A stretch of 64,000 nt of DNA. Source: Triticum aestivum (taxonomy: Eukaryota > Streptophyta > Magnoliopsida > Poales > Poaceae). The DNA lies in contig NC_057807.1 in assembly GCF_018294505.1 (NCBI RefSeq), forward strand, positions 137,174,747 through 137,238,746, in the 5' to 3' direction. The notes below the pieces were generated by a model. The model was not told where the DNA came from and did not search any database. It saw only the letters and a program-made list of their open reading frames with translations. How positions within the stretch are numbered: position 1 is the stretch's first letter; each line of letters starts with the position of its first letter. A program made the position numbers and the translations under genes. This document shows, piece after piece, positions 23,956-34,661 of this stretch.

Positions 23956-25394
23956 ACGCTATCAGGTGACATCTTTCAAGTTTCATTTTCAGCTGGGAGC
24001 ACCCCCCAGGGCTGCATTATTCCCAGGCCGCGTGGGTCCGTCCCTGCGGCGTGTATCCCTTTTATTTCATGTTCCTAGCTTACTTTGTTGGGGGCGCCCC
24101 TCGGGCTGCGTCATCCCCAAGTCGCTCGGGCCAGACCCAGCGGCATGTATCCCTCTTGCGTTTATTTCGGGTCATGCGTTCGACCCACCATGCTTGTCAT
24201 TTGATGCCAGTCCACGGCACCTCTTCTTCATTCATGTTGACTGCTTGCATGTTAAAGGGGGGTACCTGAGCATCACGACTCAGGGCAACTACTGGCTCTC
24301 CAGCCCTCACCCTCTGGCCTTGTCCACGGCATCGCGACCTGGCATACCAGCGACGGCTGAGACTAGCTCGAGGGCCGGGACCCGAGGATGTAGAGCGTCG
24401 GCATCTAACCAACTTTGCAGGAACATATCACAAGTTAAGGCCCAGTGCCAGGCGCAACCCGCCTTGAGGTAGGGCCCCGTGAGTCCCGCACTGGCTCACG
24501 GGTGCCCAGATACACCTCGTCAGGCCCTACCGTGCCAGCCACGTGTCAGGGCGGGGCTGTACACGCCCCGGGGGCTCCTCTCGGAGGGGAGCCCCCTCCC
24601 ACGCACCAGTGGAAGCACCATGCTCCGCGCTGGCTGACGACACTGCCGAGGAGCGGCTATGCCCGTACACATACGGAAGCGATATGCTCCGCGCTGGTGA
24701 TAAACAACTGAGGGTGGCCCCCGGGTCGCATCAACCTCAGGGAGCCCCGAGCTCAGTGTCTGGCCTCATCGCAACGCCTCCCCTCGGGAGTGCCGCGCGA
24801 GGGGGCTGGGCACGGGGGCTACGCCTGGGTCACGCCCAGACGCACGCCGCCCAGCCAGGCCCCTCGGGCCTGGTTCGTCGCACATCCCTCCCCAAGCGGA
24901 TCCAAGGTACGAAGGCCGTTTGAGCGTCAAGGGGGACTCCTGAGCATCGTGACTCAGGAGCCTAACTGGTCACGTAGCCCCTCACCCCTTAGTTCCGAAA
25001 GGCTAACGGCGGTTGAGGTATGCGCGGGGCCGGGCCCTGCCGACGTAGAATGGTAAATCCACCCGTACATCTCACCTCCCTACTTGCTGTTCGTGCATTA
25101 AGGGGGACTCTTGAGCATCACGACTCAGGAGCCTAACTTGTCACGTAGCCCCTCACTCCTTGGTCCCGTCCTGGTCTTCGGTCGGGGCTAACGGCGGCTG
25201 AGGTATGCGCGGGGCCGGGCTCTGCCGATGTAGAACACAAGAAAGTAGGAAGGGAAAGCGCAAATCTCAAGGAATTCAAAAGCAAATATTACAGTCCATA
25301 ACTGTTTTCACAACATCAAACGCAAGTTTAAACGCCTCCACGAGGCACGATGCATGTTGCAGCAGTCGGAAGCAGAATAGGAGCCATGAAGGAG
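23956..25394 (+). other. C2 non-coding region with dispersed repeats
   Basis: It starts where the RT remnant fades and ends at the 3' end of the antisense gene. Two diverged copies of a segment of about 95 bases lie at 23990-24180. Three copies of a longer unit (beginning near 24252, 24927 and 25097, words gagcatcacgactcagg and cccctcac) fill much of the rest. Parts near 24540-24690 resemble 31960-32070 in C1, so this is the shared 3' region of the family. Confidence 0.6.
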
Positions 25395-27967
25395 TTACTT
25401 GCCGGTAGCACCGTCGCTGGCGGCGGAGCTGCGCTGGGCAGGTTCGCCTCGTGAAGCCCCAGGATCGGCAGCGCCTCGCTTCGGCTTGGTGCTGAAGGCC
25501 TGGAACTTCGCCAGCAGAGCCTCCGCTCGACCCTTCATGGCCTCAGCAGCGACAGCGGCAAACTCGCCGCTCACAGGCTCCAGCAGGCTGTCAAGATCAA
25601 CGTCGGGGTCGCGAAGGTAGACGTGGGAGAAGACGCGCATCAGCGCCGCAGAAGACAGGACACGCGCCTCGGCCTCGGCCGTGGGGCCAAGACCAAGGGT
25701 GACATCTTCAAGAGCGCAAACCAGGAAGGGAAGCAGCTTGGCGGGGCCGTCCTTGGCGCCAGCCAACGGGCTCTCCAGGCCGCTGTCGTAAAGCGACCTC
25801 AGCAAGGTGTGAGCCTTCTCCTCCAGCTTCATGAAGGCCACGCGGTCCTCAGCCAGGACCCGCGCCTTGCCGTCCAGCTCGACCCTCTTCGCCTCCAACT
25901 CCTGCTCCAGCGCACCCAGGCGGCTATGGCACTCATCAAGCTTGGCTTCCCGGTCCTTGGCGGCCGCCTCGCGAGCCTTCATGCCTTCCTCCTCTTGGCG
26001 GGCGTGGGCCTCCTTGGCAAGCTGGTCGCGCAGGCCCTACAGCTCGCTCTCCAGTGCCTCACAGCGGCCTCGAACATCGGCTACCTCCCCCAAGGCGGTG
26101 TCGCAAGTGGCCTTTACCCCGAGGACGGCCTGCTTCTCCTCGTCACAAGCCGTCGTGGCCGGAACCAGCACCGCTCGAATCGAAGCATCGGAGCAGACCC
26201 AGCCGGAGGCCAGCTCCAGGCGCCCGGCCACCAAGCGAGGTTCGGCGCCCAGAAGATCTTGCCACAGCCGGTCCAGTTCAGTAGCAGTGCGATCCAGAAC
26301 AGTAGAAGGAGTCGGAGAGACGGCAGTTGGCGGAGTAGGAGGAGAGGACGGCAGTGTAATCACAGCACCATGGGTTGGGGCCTTCTGCGCCCCAGCGACT
26401 GCGGCAGAGGCATCAGGCAACGACACCTCGGGAGTCGCTTGGGACGGGGGGTTGAGCTTGCCCTAGCTAGCCCCGCCAGGCCTCGCGAGGATAACGGGGC
26501 AGGAGAGGCCCGCGCCTTGCCGTCCCCTTCTCCCGCGAATGGAGGCGTTGTCCCGGGCGAAGCCTCAGGAGCCCCCTTCAGCTTCTTCGCCGCAGGCGCC
26601 AGCCTAGCCAAGGGATACAGATATCAAGCCTCAACGACAAAGCAAGAAGCAAAACAAGAATCAAGCACTTACTGGTCATCGCTCGCGGGCTTGAGCAACC
26701 TCCGGCCGTACTTGAAGCCCGAGAGCCGGCTGTAGGGGTCAGCCTCAAGAGGCTCGGGAGCAGGAGATGCATCCGCAGATCGCTTCGGAGCCGGGGCAGA
26801 CCCGCGGGGAACCAGCCCCGTCATGTCCTTCTTCGGGATCAGGGGCGAGCTCGCGCCACCTTGCTCGTCGCCATCCTCGTCGTCGTCCGACAAGAGGCGG
26901 AGAGTGCGGGACCTGCGCCGGGGGAGAGGCATTCCCGACTCCCCGTCTGTCGCCTTGGAGTCGGGCCCCTCTTCCAGCTCCTCTTCTTCCTCTTCTTCGC
27001 TGGAATCGCCGGAGGACACGTTCACTGTCGGCAGGGCCGCCGGGTCCTCAGGAACCTCCGTGGGCACAGGCTCGTCCCTGTTGAAAGCGGGCATGGAGTC
27101 CACCACCCGCTCCCAATCATCTCGAAGGAACAGGGGCACAGGGGCACCCTCCAGCCTTGCCACGTCTCCCCCGACCAAAGACTTGAGGACCGTGGCCAGA
27201 TCTTCATCGGCCAGGGCTACGGGGCTCGGGCAAGGCCTCCACAGCGGAAGCGAGTATTGCAGAAGTGGAGCCACCCGGTGCTCCAAGAACTCCCTCAGGA
27301 GCGACGCCCCGGTCAGCTTCGCCATCGCCATGTTGCCTGGCCACAGGTCCGCATTCATCTTCTCCAGCACCGGCTTCGCACGGGGATCCACGAGCTCCAC
27401 GTGAGACCAAGCGTCGATGGACGTGGGCTGCTCCGTGGGCAGAATCAGCCGAGGGTGGATGCGCCCAGCATCTACCATGACCCATTTGCTCTTGAAGCCC
27501 TCAATCCTCTTCCCGGGCTTCGAGATGGCATTGAAGCTACCATACGCGACAAAGCTCGCGCACGCGGTGACGGGGCCGCGAGAGGTGCGGAGATATAAGT
27601 AGTGGCGCAGCAAGGCTACTGAAGGATGCACCCCGACATGAGACTCGCAGTAGTAGGCGAAGATCTCCAAGAGAAGAACAGAGTTGGGGTGGAGGTGCAG
27701 AGCTTGCAGTTTGTAATGGTGAAGGACAGAAAAGAAGAACTCAGAAAAGGGAGGCACCAGACCAGTGGCAATGGCGCTCACGAAGATCGGATAGAAGGTG
27801 CTCTTTTGGTCCTCAGGAAGGGCACAGCCAGCCTTGAGCACCGCTTCCCTGTCGTTGCCTTGCGCCGCCATCATCCGGCGCGCTCGGGCAAGGCTCTTCT
27901 CCGACACATTCGGGGAGTCCAAAACAGGCGAGTACCAAGCTCCGGCCGGGGTCTGGCGAGGTGCCAT
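25395..27967 (-). CDS. C2 antisense gene, PF04195-like ('putative gypsy type transposon') with coiled-coil C-terminus
   Basis: Exon 1 runs from the ATG at 27967 to 26673. The frame would stop inside a 69-base intron (26672-26604) with a GTAAGT donor and a TAG acceptor, and continues in frame as QLAPAAKKLKG. Residues about 45-130 (ALPEDQKSTFYPIFVSAIA, then PNSVLLLEIFAYYCESHVGV) fit the plant domain PF04195, found antisense in Tat-lineage elements. Residues 330-400 are acidic with a Glu run and basic patches. A frameshift or stop lies near 26465. The remainder (26426-25395) is Ala/Glu/Leu-rich, consistent with a coiled coil, and ends at 25395. The role is unknown. It lies between the pol remnant and the 3' LTR, opposite to the element's own transcription. 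Confidence 0.65.
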
Positions 27968-28253
27968 GTCTTGCTAGGGCACGGGGTCGGAGTAGATCTG
28001 GGGATTTCGGAAGCAGGAAGGACAGGCGCAAGAAAGGGGATCTGGGCAACGACTGGAGAAGGCAAAGGGGGAAAGGCTCAGACGGGTACCGCTCCCTTGT
28101 CGATTCATGCAGTTGTCAAGCTGCCGTGGGGAAGCAGAGATGCCCACGTCCAATCAACCGCCACGTGCCGCCCATGGCCGCAGGCTGTTAGGGCCTGCGG
28201 CGCTTCGCACTTGCCCCTTCGCTTCTCTACTAAGCCAAGTCCAGGCGCGCCTT

Positions 28254-28268
28254 GGGCCCGGGGGCTAC
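28254..28268 (+). promoter_or_regulatory. C2 polypurine tract
   Basis: Gggcccgggggctac immediately precedes the 3' LTR. The same sequence precedes the C1 3' LTR at 33768-33782. Homology between the two elements extends about 170 bases further upstream. Confidence 0.7.
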
Positions 28269-29197
28269 TGTCGGCGTTCTGGGAACGGGGGTACCTAGAA
28301 TTGCCTGCCTGCGTCCTGCGGCGTGGCTCAAGGGGTGGCCCAGCACGGACCATCTTCATCAACACAAGCTCAAGACCCTCGCGAGGGGCCAAGCCTCGCG
28401 GGGCGGACGATAGGAAGCTTCCTCAGGCACGGCCTCGTCAGGCTGGCTCGCGAGGAGGCGGAGAGATCAAGGCAGGGTACCTCACGAGGTGCCCATGACG
28501 CAAGCCATGATGACCAAGGGCGCCAGGCGGGCGCCAGCCCACACAGTGTCCTCATTTCCTCTTTGGTGCAAAGGAGGCAAGCGCAGGCGAGAGTATCAAG
28601 TAAAGGCAACCATTTCGGTGCAACAAGACCAACGGCAGGAAGGAAGTCATCTTGGAGCCCAAGCCGGCGTCATCGTCAGAGCCTTTGATAGGCCAGGACC
28701 AACTTTAGTCAGGATAAGTGTACTGGATGTTCCCCTTCAAAATGGCCAATTGTTGGCGCCCTTCTCGCTCAATATTTGGGGAAGAGGCCCAGGGCCTCTG
28801 CCTATAAATAGGACTAGCCACCCACAGGGTAGAGGCATCTAGAGAAATTGAGAGCTAGAGACGGATCGACCATCTTGCATCTAGCAGGGAGAGAGAGAAG
28901 CGACTGAACTCCCCCTAGCAGTTCATCGCACCAGCCAAGAACAGACCCTCGCGAGGCTGTTCTTCCTTGTACTGATTCATCATCAGCCCCAGAGGCAATC
29001 CACCACACCACAAACTAGAGTAGGGTATTACACCACAATGGTGGCCCGAACTAGTATAAACCTTGTGTCTCTTCTGTTGCTCTTTGTGTAGTTTAGATCC
29101 TTGCGAGGCGACGAGGTGTAGGTAGGCAGGAGGTGTGATCTCCCCATGCACCCCAGAGTTTGAACCTAGAGGGTCTGCCGGAACCCGAAATCCGACA
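28269..29197 (+). repeat. C2 3' LTR (family copy 4)
   Basis: 929 bp, TATA box at 28803-28810, ends CCGACA directly before the tcagc duplication. It pairs with copy 2 by its shared leader. Confidence 0.9.
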
Positions 29198-29202
29198 TCA
29201 GC

Positions 29203-31505
29203 CGCCACAGGGAAACGCACTCGGAATAGAAGAGACCCCTCCCCCTGGCGACCAGCCGCTGGGGGCTCCCCTGTCTCAGGAGGCGCCACGGCCTCCGGAG
29301 GGCGCCAACAACACCAGCACTCCCAACCTCGTTGAACACCTTGTGTACTTCGTCAGCACAGTGTTGCGGGACGCAAGGGCGCGGTACCCCATGCCTCAGA
29401 AACTCCTCCTTGCGCTATTGGTGGCCTCGCGCAAGCTGCGGCATTACTTTCAGGGCCATCCCATCAAGGTTGTCTCAGCGTACCCCTTGGAAAGGGTGCT
29501 CCGGAGCCCTAACTCAGCTGGAAGGGTCGCTGAGTGGAACATCGAGTTGCAAGCGTTTCATCTAGAATTCAACACCACCAGAGTCATCAACGAGGCCGCG
29601 CTAGTGGACTTCATGGCTGAATGGACAAAGGCACCGAGTCTCAAGGCTGATGAGGATCGATCCCTCTCCCCGGGAAGCGAGGCACCGGATTGTTGGGTCA
29701 TGTACTTCGATAGGGCGTTCTCCAGACACGGCGTGGGGGCTGGTGCAGTGCTTATATCTCCTACTCAAGACAAGCTCTACTACGCCGTGCAGCTCTGTTT
29801 CCAGCACGGAGAAAAGGTCTCCAACAACATAGCAGAATATGAAGGCCTCATAGCAGGCCTGAAGGTCGCGGCTGCCCTAGGAGTGAAGCGCCTTACCATC
29901 AAGGGTGATTCACAACTCCTCGTCAACTTCTCCAACAAAGTATATGAGCCGAGGGATGAGCACATGGAAGCCTACATCATGGAGGTCCGCAGGATGGAGA
30001 AGCAGTTCTGGGGACTGGAGTTGCAGCATGTGCCCCATGGCACCAATCAAGAGGCTGATGACATCGCCAAACGGGCATCTAGGCGGCTACCTCAGGAACC
30101 TGGCGTCTTCGAGGAGCGGCTCTTCAAGCCCTCGGCGACGCCATCGCTGTCAAGCACGGTGCAGCCTCGGGAGGAGCTCCCCCAGCCACCTGCCTTGGGA
30201 GCCCTGGTCTCTGGCACGGCCTTAGGAGCGCGTCTGCTCCTGACGCTGGAGCCTCAGGAGGGGTGCTGGATCACAGATCTCCGGAGCTACCTGACGCAAG
30301 GGACCTTGCCGAAAAAGGAGGAGGAAGTGGAGCATGTGGCACGGCAAGCCACGGTGTACTGCATCAGGGATGGAGAGCTCTACCGGAAGCGACCAAATGA
30401 TGTGTCCCTACGTTGCATCTCCAGGGAGCAAGGGAAGGAGTTGCTGGCAGATATACACGGTGGGGACTGTGGGCATCATTCATCGTCACGGACCCTCGTT
30501 GGCAAGGCGTTCCGCAGCGGGTTCTATTGGCCCACTGCGCTCAATGATGCCGTAGAACTGGTGAAGGCTTGCGAAGCCTGCCAATTCCATGCCAAGAAGA
30601 TCCACCAACCGGCGGGAGGTCTGCAAACTATACCCCTCTCGTGGCCATTCGCAGTCTGGGGGCTGGATATCCTGGGCCTGTTTCCTTGGGCGCCAGGAGG
30701 CTATCGCTACCTCTATGTCGCCGTGGACAAGTTCACCAAGTGGGCTGAAGTGGAAGCCGTCCGCACCATCCCTGCAGGTTCGGCGGTCAAGTTCATCAAG
30801 GGCGTCGTGAGCCAGTTCGGGGCGCCGAACCGCATCATCACTGACAACAGTTCGCAGTTCACCAGTAACCTCTTCAAAACATATTGTGCTAACCTCGGGA
30901 CGCAGGTATGCTACGCTTCAGTAGCGCACCCACGGAGCAACGGTTAGGCCGAGCGGGCCAACGCAGAGGTCCTGAGGGGCCTCAAGACCAGGACATTCAA
31001 GAAGAAGCTGGAGGCCTGCGGCAAAGGCTGGTACGACGAGCTTCAGTCCGTGTTGTGGTCCATCCGCACGACTACGACCAAGCCGACTGGCGAGACCCCG
31101 TTCTTCCTGGTCTATGGAGCTGAAGCGGTCCTCCCTCACGAGGTCAGACATCGTTCCGCACGGGTCCTGGCATTCGACGAGGCACAGCAGGACGCCATGC
31201 GGGGGACGGACCTCGTGCTAGGGGAGGAGCATTGTCGAGAAGCCGCGCTACGAGCGGCGAGGTACCAACAAGCACTGCGGCGATACCACTGCCGCAACAT
31301 TCGCCCCAGAACTCTTGAGGTAGGGGACCTCGTGCTCAGACGGGTTCTCTCCAGGGAGGGACTGCATAAGCTCTCTCCCATGTGGGAGGGCCCGTTCAAG
31401 GTTGTTCATGTTTCCAGGCCCGGCTCCGTGCTCTTGGAGACTCAGGAGGGGGTGCCCGTCCAGAACGCGTGGAACATCCAGCACCTCCGGAGGTTTTACC
31501 CCTAA
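29203..31505 (+). pseudogene. C1 RNase H, archaeal-type RNase H and integrase
   Basis: This continues the C1 frame after C2. RNase H ends near 29640 ([18 protein letters not shown], then [10 protein letters not shown]). The second RNase H (about 29690-30090; [40 protein letters not shown]) is the archaeal-type domain that marks the Tat lineage. Integrase: zinc region with GDCGHH and CEACQ (30460-30580), core WGLDILG (30658), TDNSSQF (30841) and the final acidic segment AERANAEV (30948). One stop at 30945-30947 replaces a CAG in SNGQAE. The C-terminal domain ends HLRRFYP at 31505. Apart from that stop the frame is clean, so this is the best-preserved pol in the window. Confidence 0.9.
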
Positions 31506-31945
31506 AAAGGCCCGGCGCCTGTGAAGAAGGCGAATGCCTGTGAAGTTGTTGTGTTTTGGAAAAGGCCCGGCGCCTGTGAAGAAGACGAATGCCTGTGAAG
31601 TTGTTGCGTTTTGGAAAAGGCCCAGTGCCTGTGAAGAAGGCGAATGCCTATGAAGTTGTTGCGTTTTGGAAAAGGCCCGGAGCCTGTGAAGAAGGCGAAT
31701 GCCTGTGAAGTTGTTGCGTTTTGGAGAAGGCCCGGTGCCTGTGAAGAAGGCCAATGCCTGTGAAGCTTATCTTTCTGAGAAAGGCCCAGAGCCTGTGAAG
31801 AAGGCCAACGCCTGTGAAGTTCGCTTCCCCCAAGAAAGGCCCGGAGCCTGTGAAGAAGGCCAATGCCTGTGAAGTTCGCTTCCCCCAAGAAAGGCCCGAA
31901 GCCTGTGAAGAAGGCCAATGCCTGTGAAGCTCGCCGCTTGTGACA
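31506..31945 (+). repeat. 55-bp tandem repeat, eight copies, after C1 integrase
   Basis: The array begins right after the integrase stop. The core word cctgtgaagaaggc starts each unit and gcctgtgaag recurs about 25 bases later, so each unit holds a half-unit. The first four copies end ttgcgttttgg-like and the last three ttcgcttccccc-like, so the array has two sub-types. The period is not a multiple of three, so translated frames across it are meaningless. Confidence 0.85.
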
Positions 31946-32687
31946 CTCTTACGTAATAATGAGTTGGGGTTGTACATGCCCCGGAGTCTCAAGTGCACCG
32001 GCCTCAGGCCCTGGGGCTCCCTCCCACGCCCAGTGGCAGCACTTAGCTCCGCGCTGGTGAGAAGACGTCGAAGACTAGATTAGGTGCCGGACGCGGCTTT
32101 TTCATTTGCTTTCTGCAGTTGGCTTGTTCATTCCCATTCGAAGTTTTATTGAAGTTGTCGCCGTCTTTGGCTTGTGACTCTTTGCCTTCTTCGCTCTCCT
32201 GCCTCGATTTCTCTCGTGCAAGTCTTGCGAGGGAGCAACACGGGCACCCTCGCGAGTGTTTTCTGCCCCTATTGTTTGAGGTTTCCCTAACCGGGTCCAC
32301 TACGGGAGCACCCCTCCAGTCCATGCCCCACGGGCACCGGCGACGCGAACACAGGACCTGGGTCGGTCACCTCCACAACTGAGGTCGGAAGCTGCCTCTC
32401 TTGGCTAATCTTTGCAGGGCATGAAGCGTTCGACGAGGCCTCGGCCTCGGGAGGCGAAGACCACGACAGGTCGCCCCCCAAGCTAAGTAATTTCTATGCG
32501 CAGGCGTGTGGCACAGAAGCCTAATACAGAGATAGAGGAAACAGTATGATAATTAACAGCGACAGTCCAAGCACGCCCCCGCGGGGCCCTACACTATTGT
32601 CTCTTTGCGCGGGAAAAGGAAAAGAACAAAACAAGCACGGCTCGCTTGACACAAACTCGCGGCGAAGGCTCAAACTGCCTCCGGAGC
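31946..32687 (+). other. C1 non-coding spacer before the antisense gene
   Basis: It lies between the tandem array and the 3' end of the antisense gene. A segment at 31960-32070 is similar to 24540-24690 in C2 (words ccctcccacgc and gctccgcgctgg). No open frame on either strand has family features. Confidence 0.5.
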
Positions 32688-33473
32688 TCAGGCGAACTCC
32701 CTCTCGCGCTTCACCGAGGTGCAACGGCAGGCAGACCCGCTACCTCCCCCCAGGCGGGCGTGGCGGCGCGGAGGTTGGGCATGGACACCGCTGGAGGAGC
32801 CACTATCCGAAGAAGAGTCGCCGAAGCTCGACGAACCCCGAGCGCCGCCGATCACGCGCGCGCTGTCATCTTCATCCCGATCTTCGCCGGGGCTAGGCCC
32901 ATGGCCGCGGTCGTCATCCTCGGCGCAGCACCTGGCATGGTGACCGTCTTCTCCGAACACCCTCACGTAGAGGGTGGCATCGCCGTCGAACTTGAAGTGC
33001 AGGGTGTACCGCCGGCTCACACCACGCGCATGGGTGAACATTTGCCAGCCGCGGGTCAGGGCCACACTCCCGGCGATGGAGACCTCCAGCGAAGCCCAGG
33101 ACGTCCAGCTGCAGCAACCGTCCGCCTGGAGACAGAGGCCGCCCGGGGCGTCGGCGGGAAGTTCACCTAAGAGGAAGCGGGGAAGCTGGAGCCGAGTGCT
33201 AGTCAGCTCCGCCGACCACACGACAAACTCCGGCAGCACCTCCGCCGAGTGGAAGCGCGGCCTAGGGGGTCGCCCGGCTGTAGCGCGCCCCCCATCAATG
33301 GCCTGCCGCCCGTCACCGCGCGGGAGATCACCTCCACGGCCGCGAGAAGCCACTACGTGAGCCACAGGGTGCTTGCAAGGACGGCCTCGGCCGCGCTTGG
33401 CCGGGGGAGAGTCAGGCTCCACCTGGCGGGCCTTTCCTTTCTCCGCGGCCGAGAACCTCTTCGGCGGAGCCAT
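32688..33473 (-). CDS. C1 antisense gene: AT-hook plus B3-like DNA-binding domain protein
   Basis: An intact 261-codon frame from ATG 33473 (MAPPKRFSAAEKGKARQ) to the stop at 32688. A longer in-frame ATG at 33569 lies upstream of the TATA-like box and is less likely. Residues 26-34 read KRGRGRPCK, a canonical AT-hook (GRP core in basic flanks). Residues about 80-175 have the pattern of a plant B3 domain: LPEFVVWS, RLQLPRFLLGEL, then LTRGWQMF, then a Phe-Asp-Gly-Asp turn and TLYVRVF. Residues 184-230 are acidic then Ser/Asp-rich, like an activation or disordered tail. It sits antisense between integrase and 3' LTR, the slot used by PF04195-type genes in related elements. The domain call rests on pattern only; B3 membership is inferred. 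Confidence 0.65.
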   Translation of the reverse strand: MAPPKRFSAAEKGKARQVEPDSPPAKRGRGRPCKHPVAHVVASRGRGGDLPRGDGRQAIDGGRATAGRPPRPRFHSAEVLPEFVVWSAELTSTRLQLPRFLLGELPADAPGGLCLQADGCCSWTSWASLEVSIAGSVALTRGWQMFTHARGVSRRYTLHFKFDGDATLYVRVFGEDGHHARCCAEDDDRGHGPSPGEDRDEDDSARVIGGARGSSSFGDSSSDSGSSSGVHAQPPRRHARLGGGSGSACRCTSVKREREFA

Positions 33474-33527
33474 GAAGAAGAAGGAGAAGCAAGAATAGAT
33501 GGACTGGAAGGGCACGCGCCATTCCGT

Positions 33528-33535
33528 ACTTATAG
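33528..33535 (-). promoter_or_regulatory. TATA box of the C1 antisense gene
   Basis: The minus strand reads CTATAAGT in a GC-rich setting, 55 bases upstream of the ATG at 33473. A start about 30 bases downstream would give a leader of about 25-30 bases. Confidence 0.5.
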
Positions 33536-33782
33536 CCGCGGAAGGCCAACCGTCGACCTTCGCAATCACAAGTAATCATGACCCGCTTTGCATGTAGGGA
33601 CTTGTCAATTCGTGCGGTTACCGAGGTGTCATGGGGAAGTGGAGACGCCCACGTCCAATCAACCGCCACGCAGCGCCCAAGGCCGCAGGCTCTTAGGGCC
33701 CGCGGAGCCCGCGGCGCTTCGCACTTGCCCCTTCGCTTCTCTGCTAAGCCAAGTCCAGGCGCGCCTTGGGCCCGGGGGCTAC

Positions 33783-34656
33783 TGTCGGCGTTCTGGGAAT
33801 AGGGGTACCCAGACTTGCCTGCCTGCGGCGTGGCTCAAGGGGTGGCCCAGCACGGCCCATCGTCGTCAACACAAGATCAAGACCCTCGCGAGGGGCCAAG
33901 CCTCGCGGGGCGGACGACAGGAAGCTCCCTCAGGCACGGCCTCATCAGGCAGGCTCGCGAGGAGGTGGAGAGATCAGGGCGGGGTACCTCACGAGGTGCC
34001 CATGACGCAAGCCATGACGACCAAGGGCGCCAGGCGCAGTGTCCTCATTTCCTCTTTGGTGCAAAGGAGGCAAGCGCAGCGAGAGTATCAAGCAAAGGCA
34101 ACCATTTCGGTGCAACAAGACCAAGACCAACACAACGGCAGGAAGGAGGTCATCGTGGAGCCCAAGCCGGCGTCACCGTCAGAGTCTTTGGTAGGCGAGG
34201 ACCAACTTTAGTCAGGAAAAGTGTACTAGATGTTCCCCTTCAAAATGGCCAATTGTTGGCGCCCTTCCCGCTCAATATTTGGGAAGAGGCCCAGGGCCTT
34301 TGCCTATAAATAGGACTAGCCACCCACAGGGTAGAGTCATCTCGAAAAGAGAGAGAGAAGCGACTGAACTCCCCCTAGCAGTTCATCGCACCAACCAAGA
34401 ACAGACCCTCGAGAGGATGTTCTTCCTTGTACTGTTCATCATCAGCCCCAGAGGCAATCCACCACACCACACACTGGAGTAGGGTATTACACCACGATGG
34501 TGGCCCGAACCAGTATAAACCTTGTGTCCCTTGTGTTGCTCTTTGTGTAGTTTAGGTCCTTGCGAGGCGACGAGGTGTAGGTAGGTAGGAGGTGTGATCT
34601 CTGCATGCACCCCAGAGTTCGAACCTAGAGGGTCTGCCGGAACCCGAAATCTGGCA
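33783..34656 (+). repeat. C1 3' LTR (family copy 5)
   Basis: 874 bp. TATA box at 34305-34312. The end reads atctggca instead of atccgaca, then the aaggc duplication. The polypurine tract gggcccgggggctac is at 33768-33782. Confidence 0.9.
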
Positions 34657-34661
34657 AAGGC

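Larger units (their letters stand above)
18807..29197 (+). mobile_element. Element C2: pol-defective gypsy element of the C1 family with antisense PF04195-like gene
   Basis: LTRs 18807-19724 and 28269-29197 share a longer leader (words gagctagagacggatcgacc) not found in copies 1 and 5, so they pair. Flanks tcaac (18802-18806) and tcagc (29198-29202) form a target duplication with one mismatch, and the C1 frame reads through after removal ([10 protein letters not shown]). The interior begins with 181 bases of leader, then an unpaired LTR (19906-20864), then gag, a protease, a remnant of RT, non-coding repeats and an antisense gene. There is no usable polymerase and no integrase, so it would depend on proteins supplied in trans. 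Confidence 0.85.
15533..34656 (+). mobile_element. Element C1: Tat-lineage gypsy element with antisense AT-hook/B3 gene
   Basis: LTRs 15533-16428 and 33783-34656 resemble each other more than the other three LTR copies of this family here: they share the same short leader after the TATA box and several diagnostic substitutions. Flanks are aagga (15528-15532) and aaggc (34657-34661), a target duplication with one mismatch. The interior holds a truncated gag, protease, RT, RNase H, archaeal-type RNase H and integrase on the plus strand, a 55-bp tandem repeat and an antisense gene. C2 interrupts it at 18806/29198. Confidence 0.85.

Noticed and set aside
25623..26735. 370-codon plus-strand open frame and its neighbours
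   Set aside because: GC-rich shadow of the antisense gene 25395-27967; no family motif in this frame.
29160..29202. Upstream ATG for the C1 RNase H / integrase frame
   Set aside because: It lies inside the C2 3' LTR; the true frame comes from 18806.
31506..31945. Regular repeats resembling a CRISPR array
   Set aside because: Units are contiguous tandem copies without unique spacers, inside a plant retrotransposon.
31248..31998. Minus-strand frames with repeated FFTG / LHR peptides
   Set aside because: Produced by the 55-bp array, whose period is not a multiple of three, so the peptide repeat shifts frame each unit.
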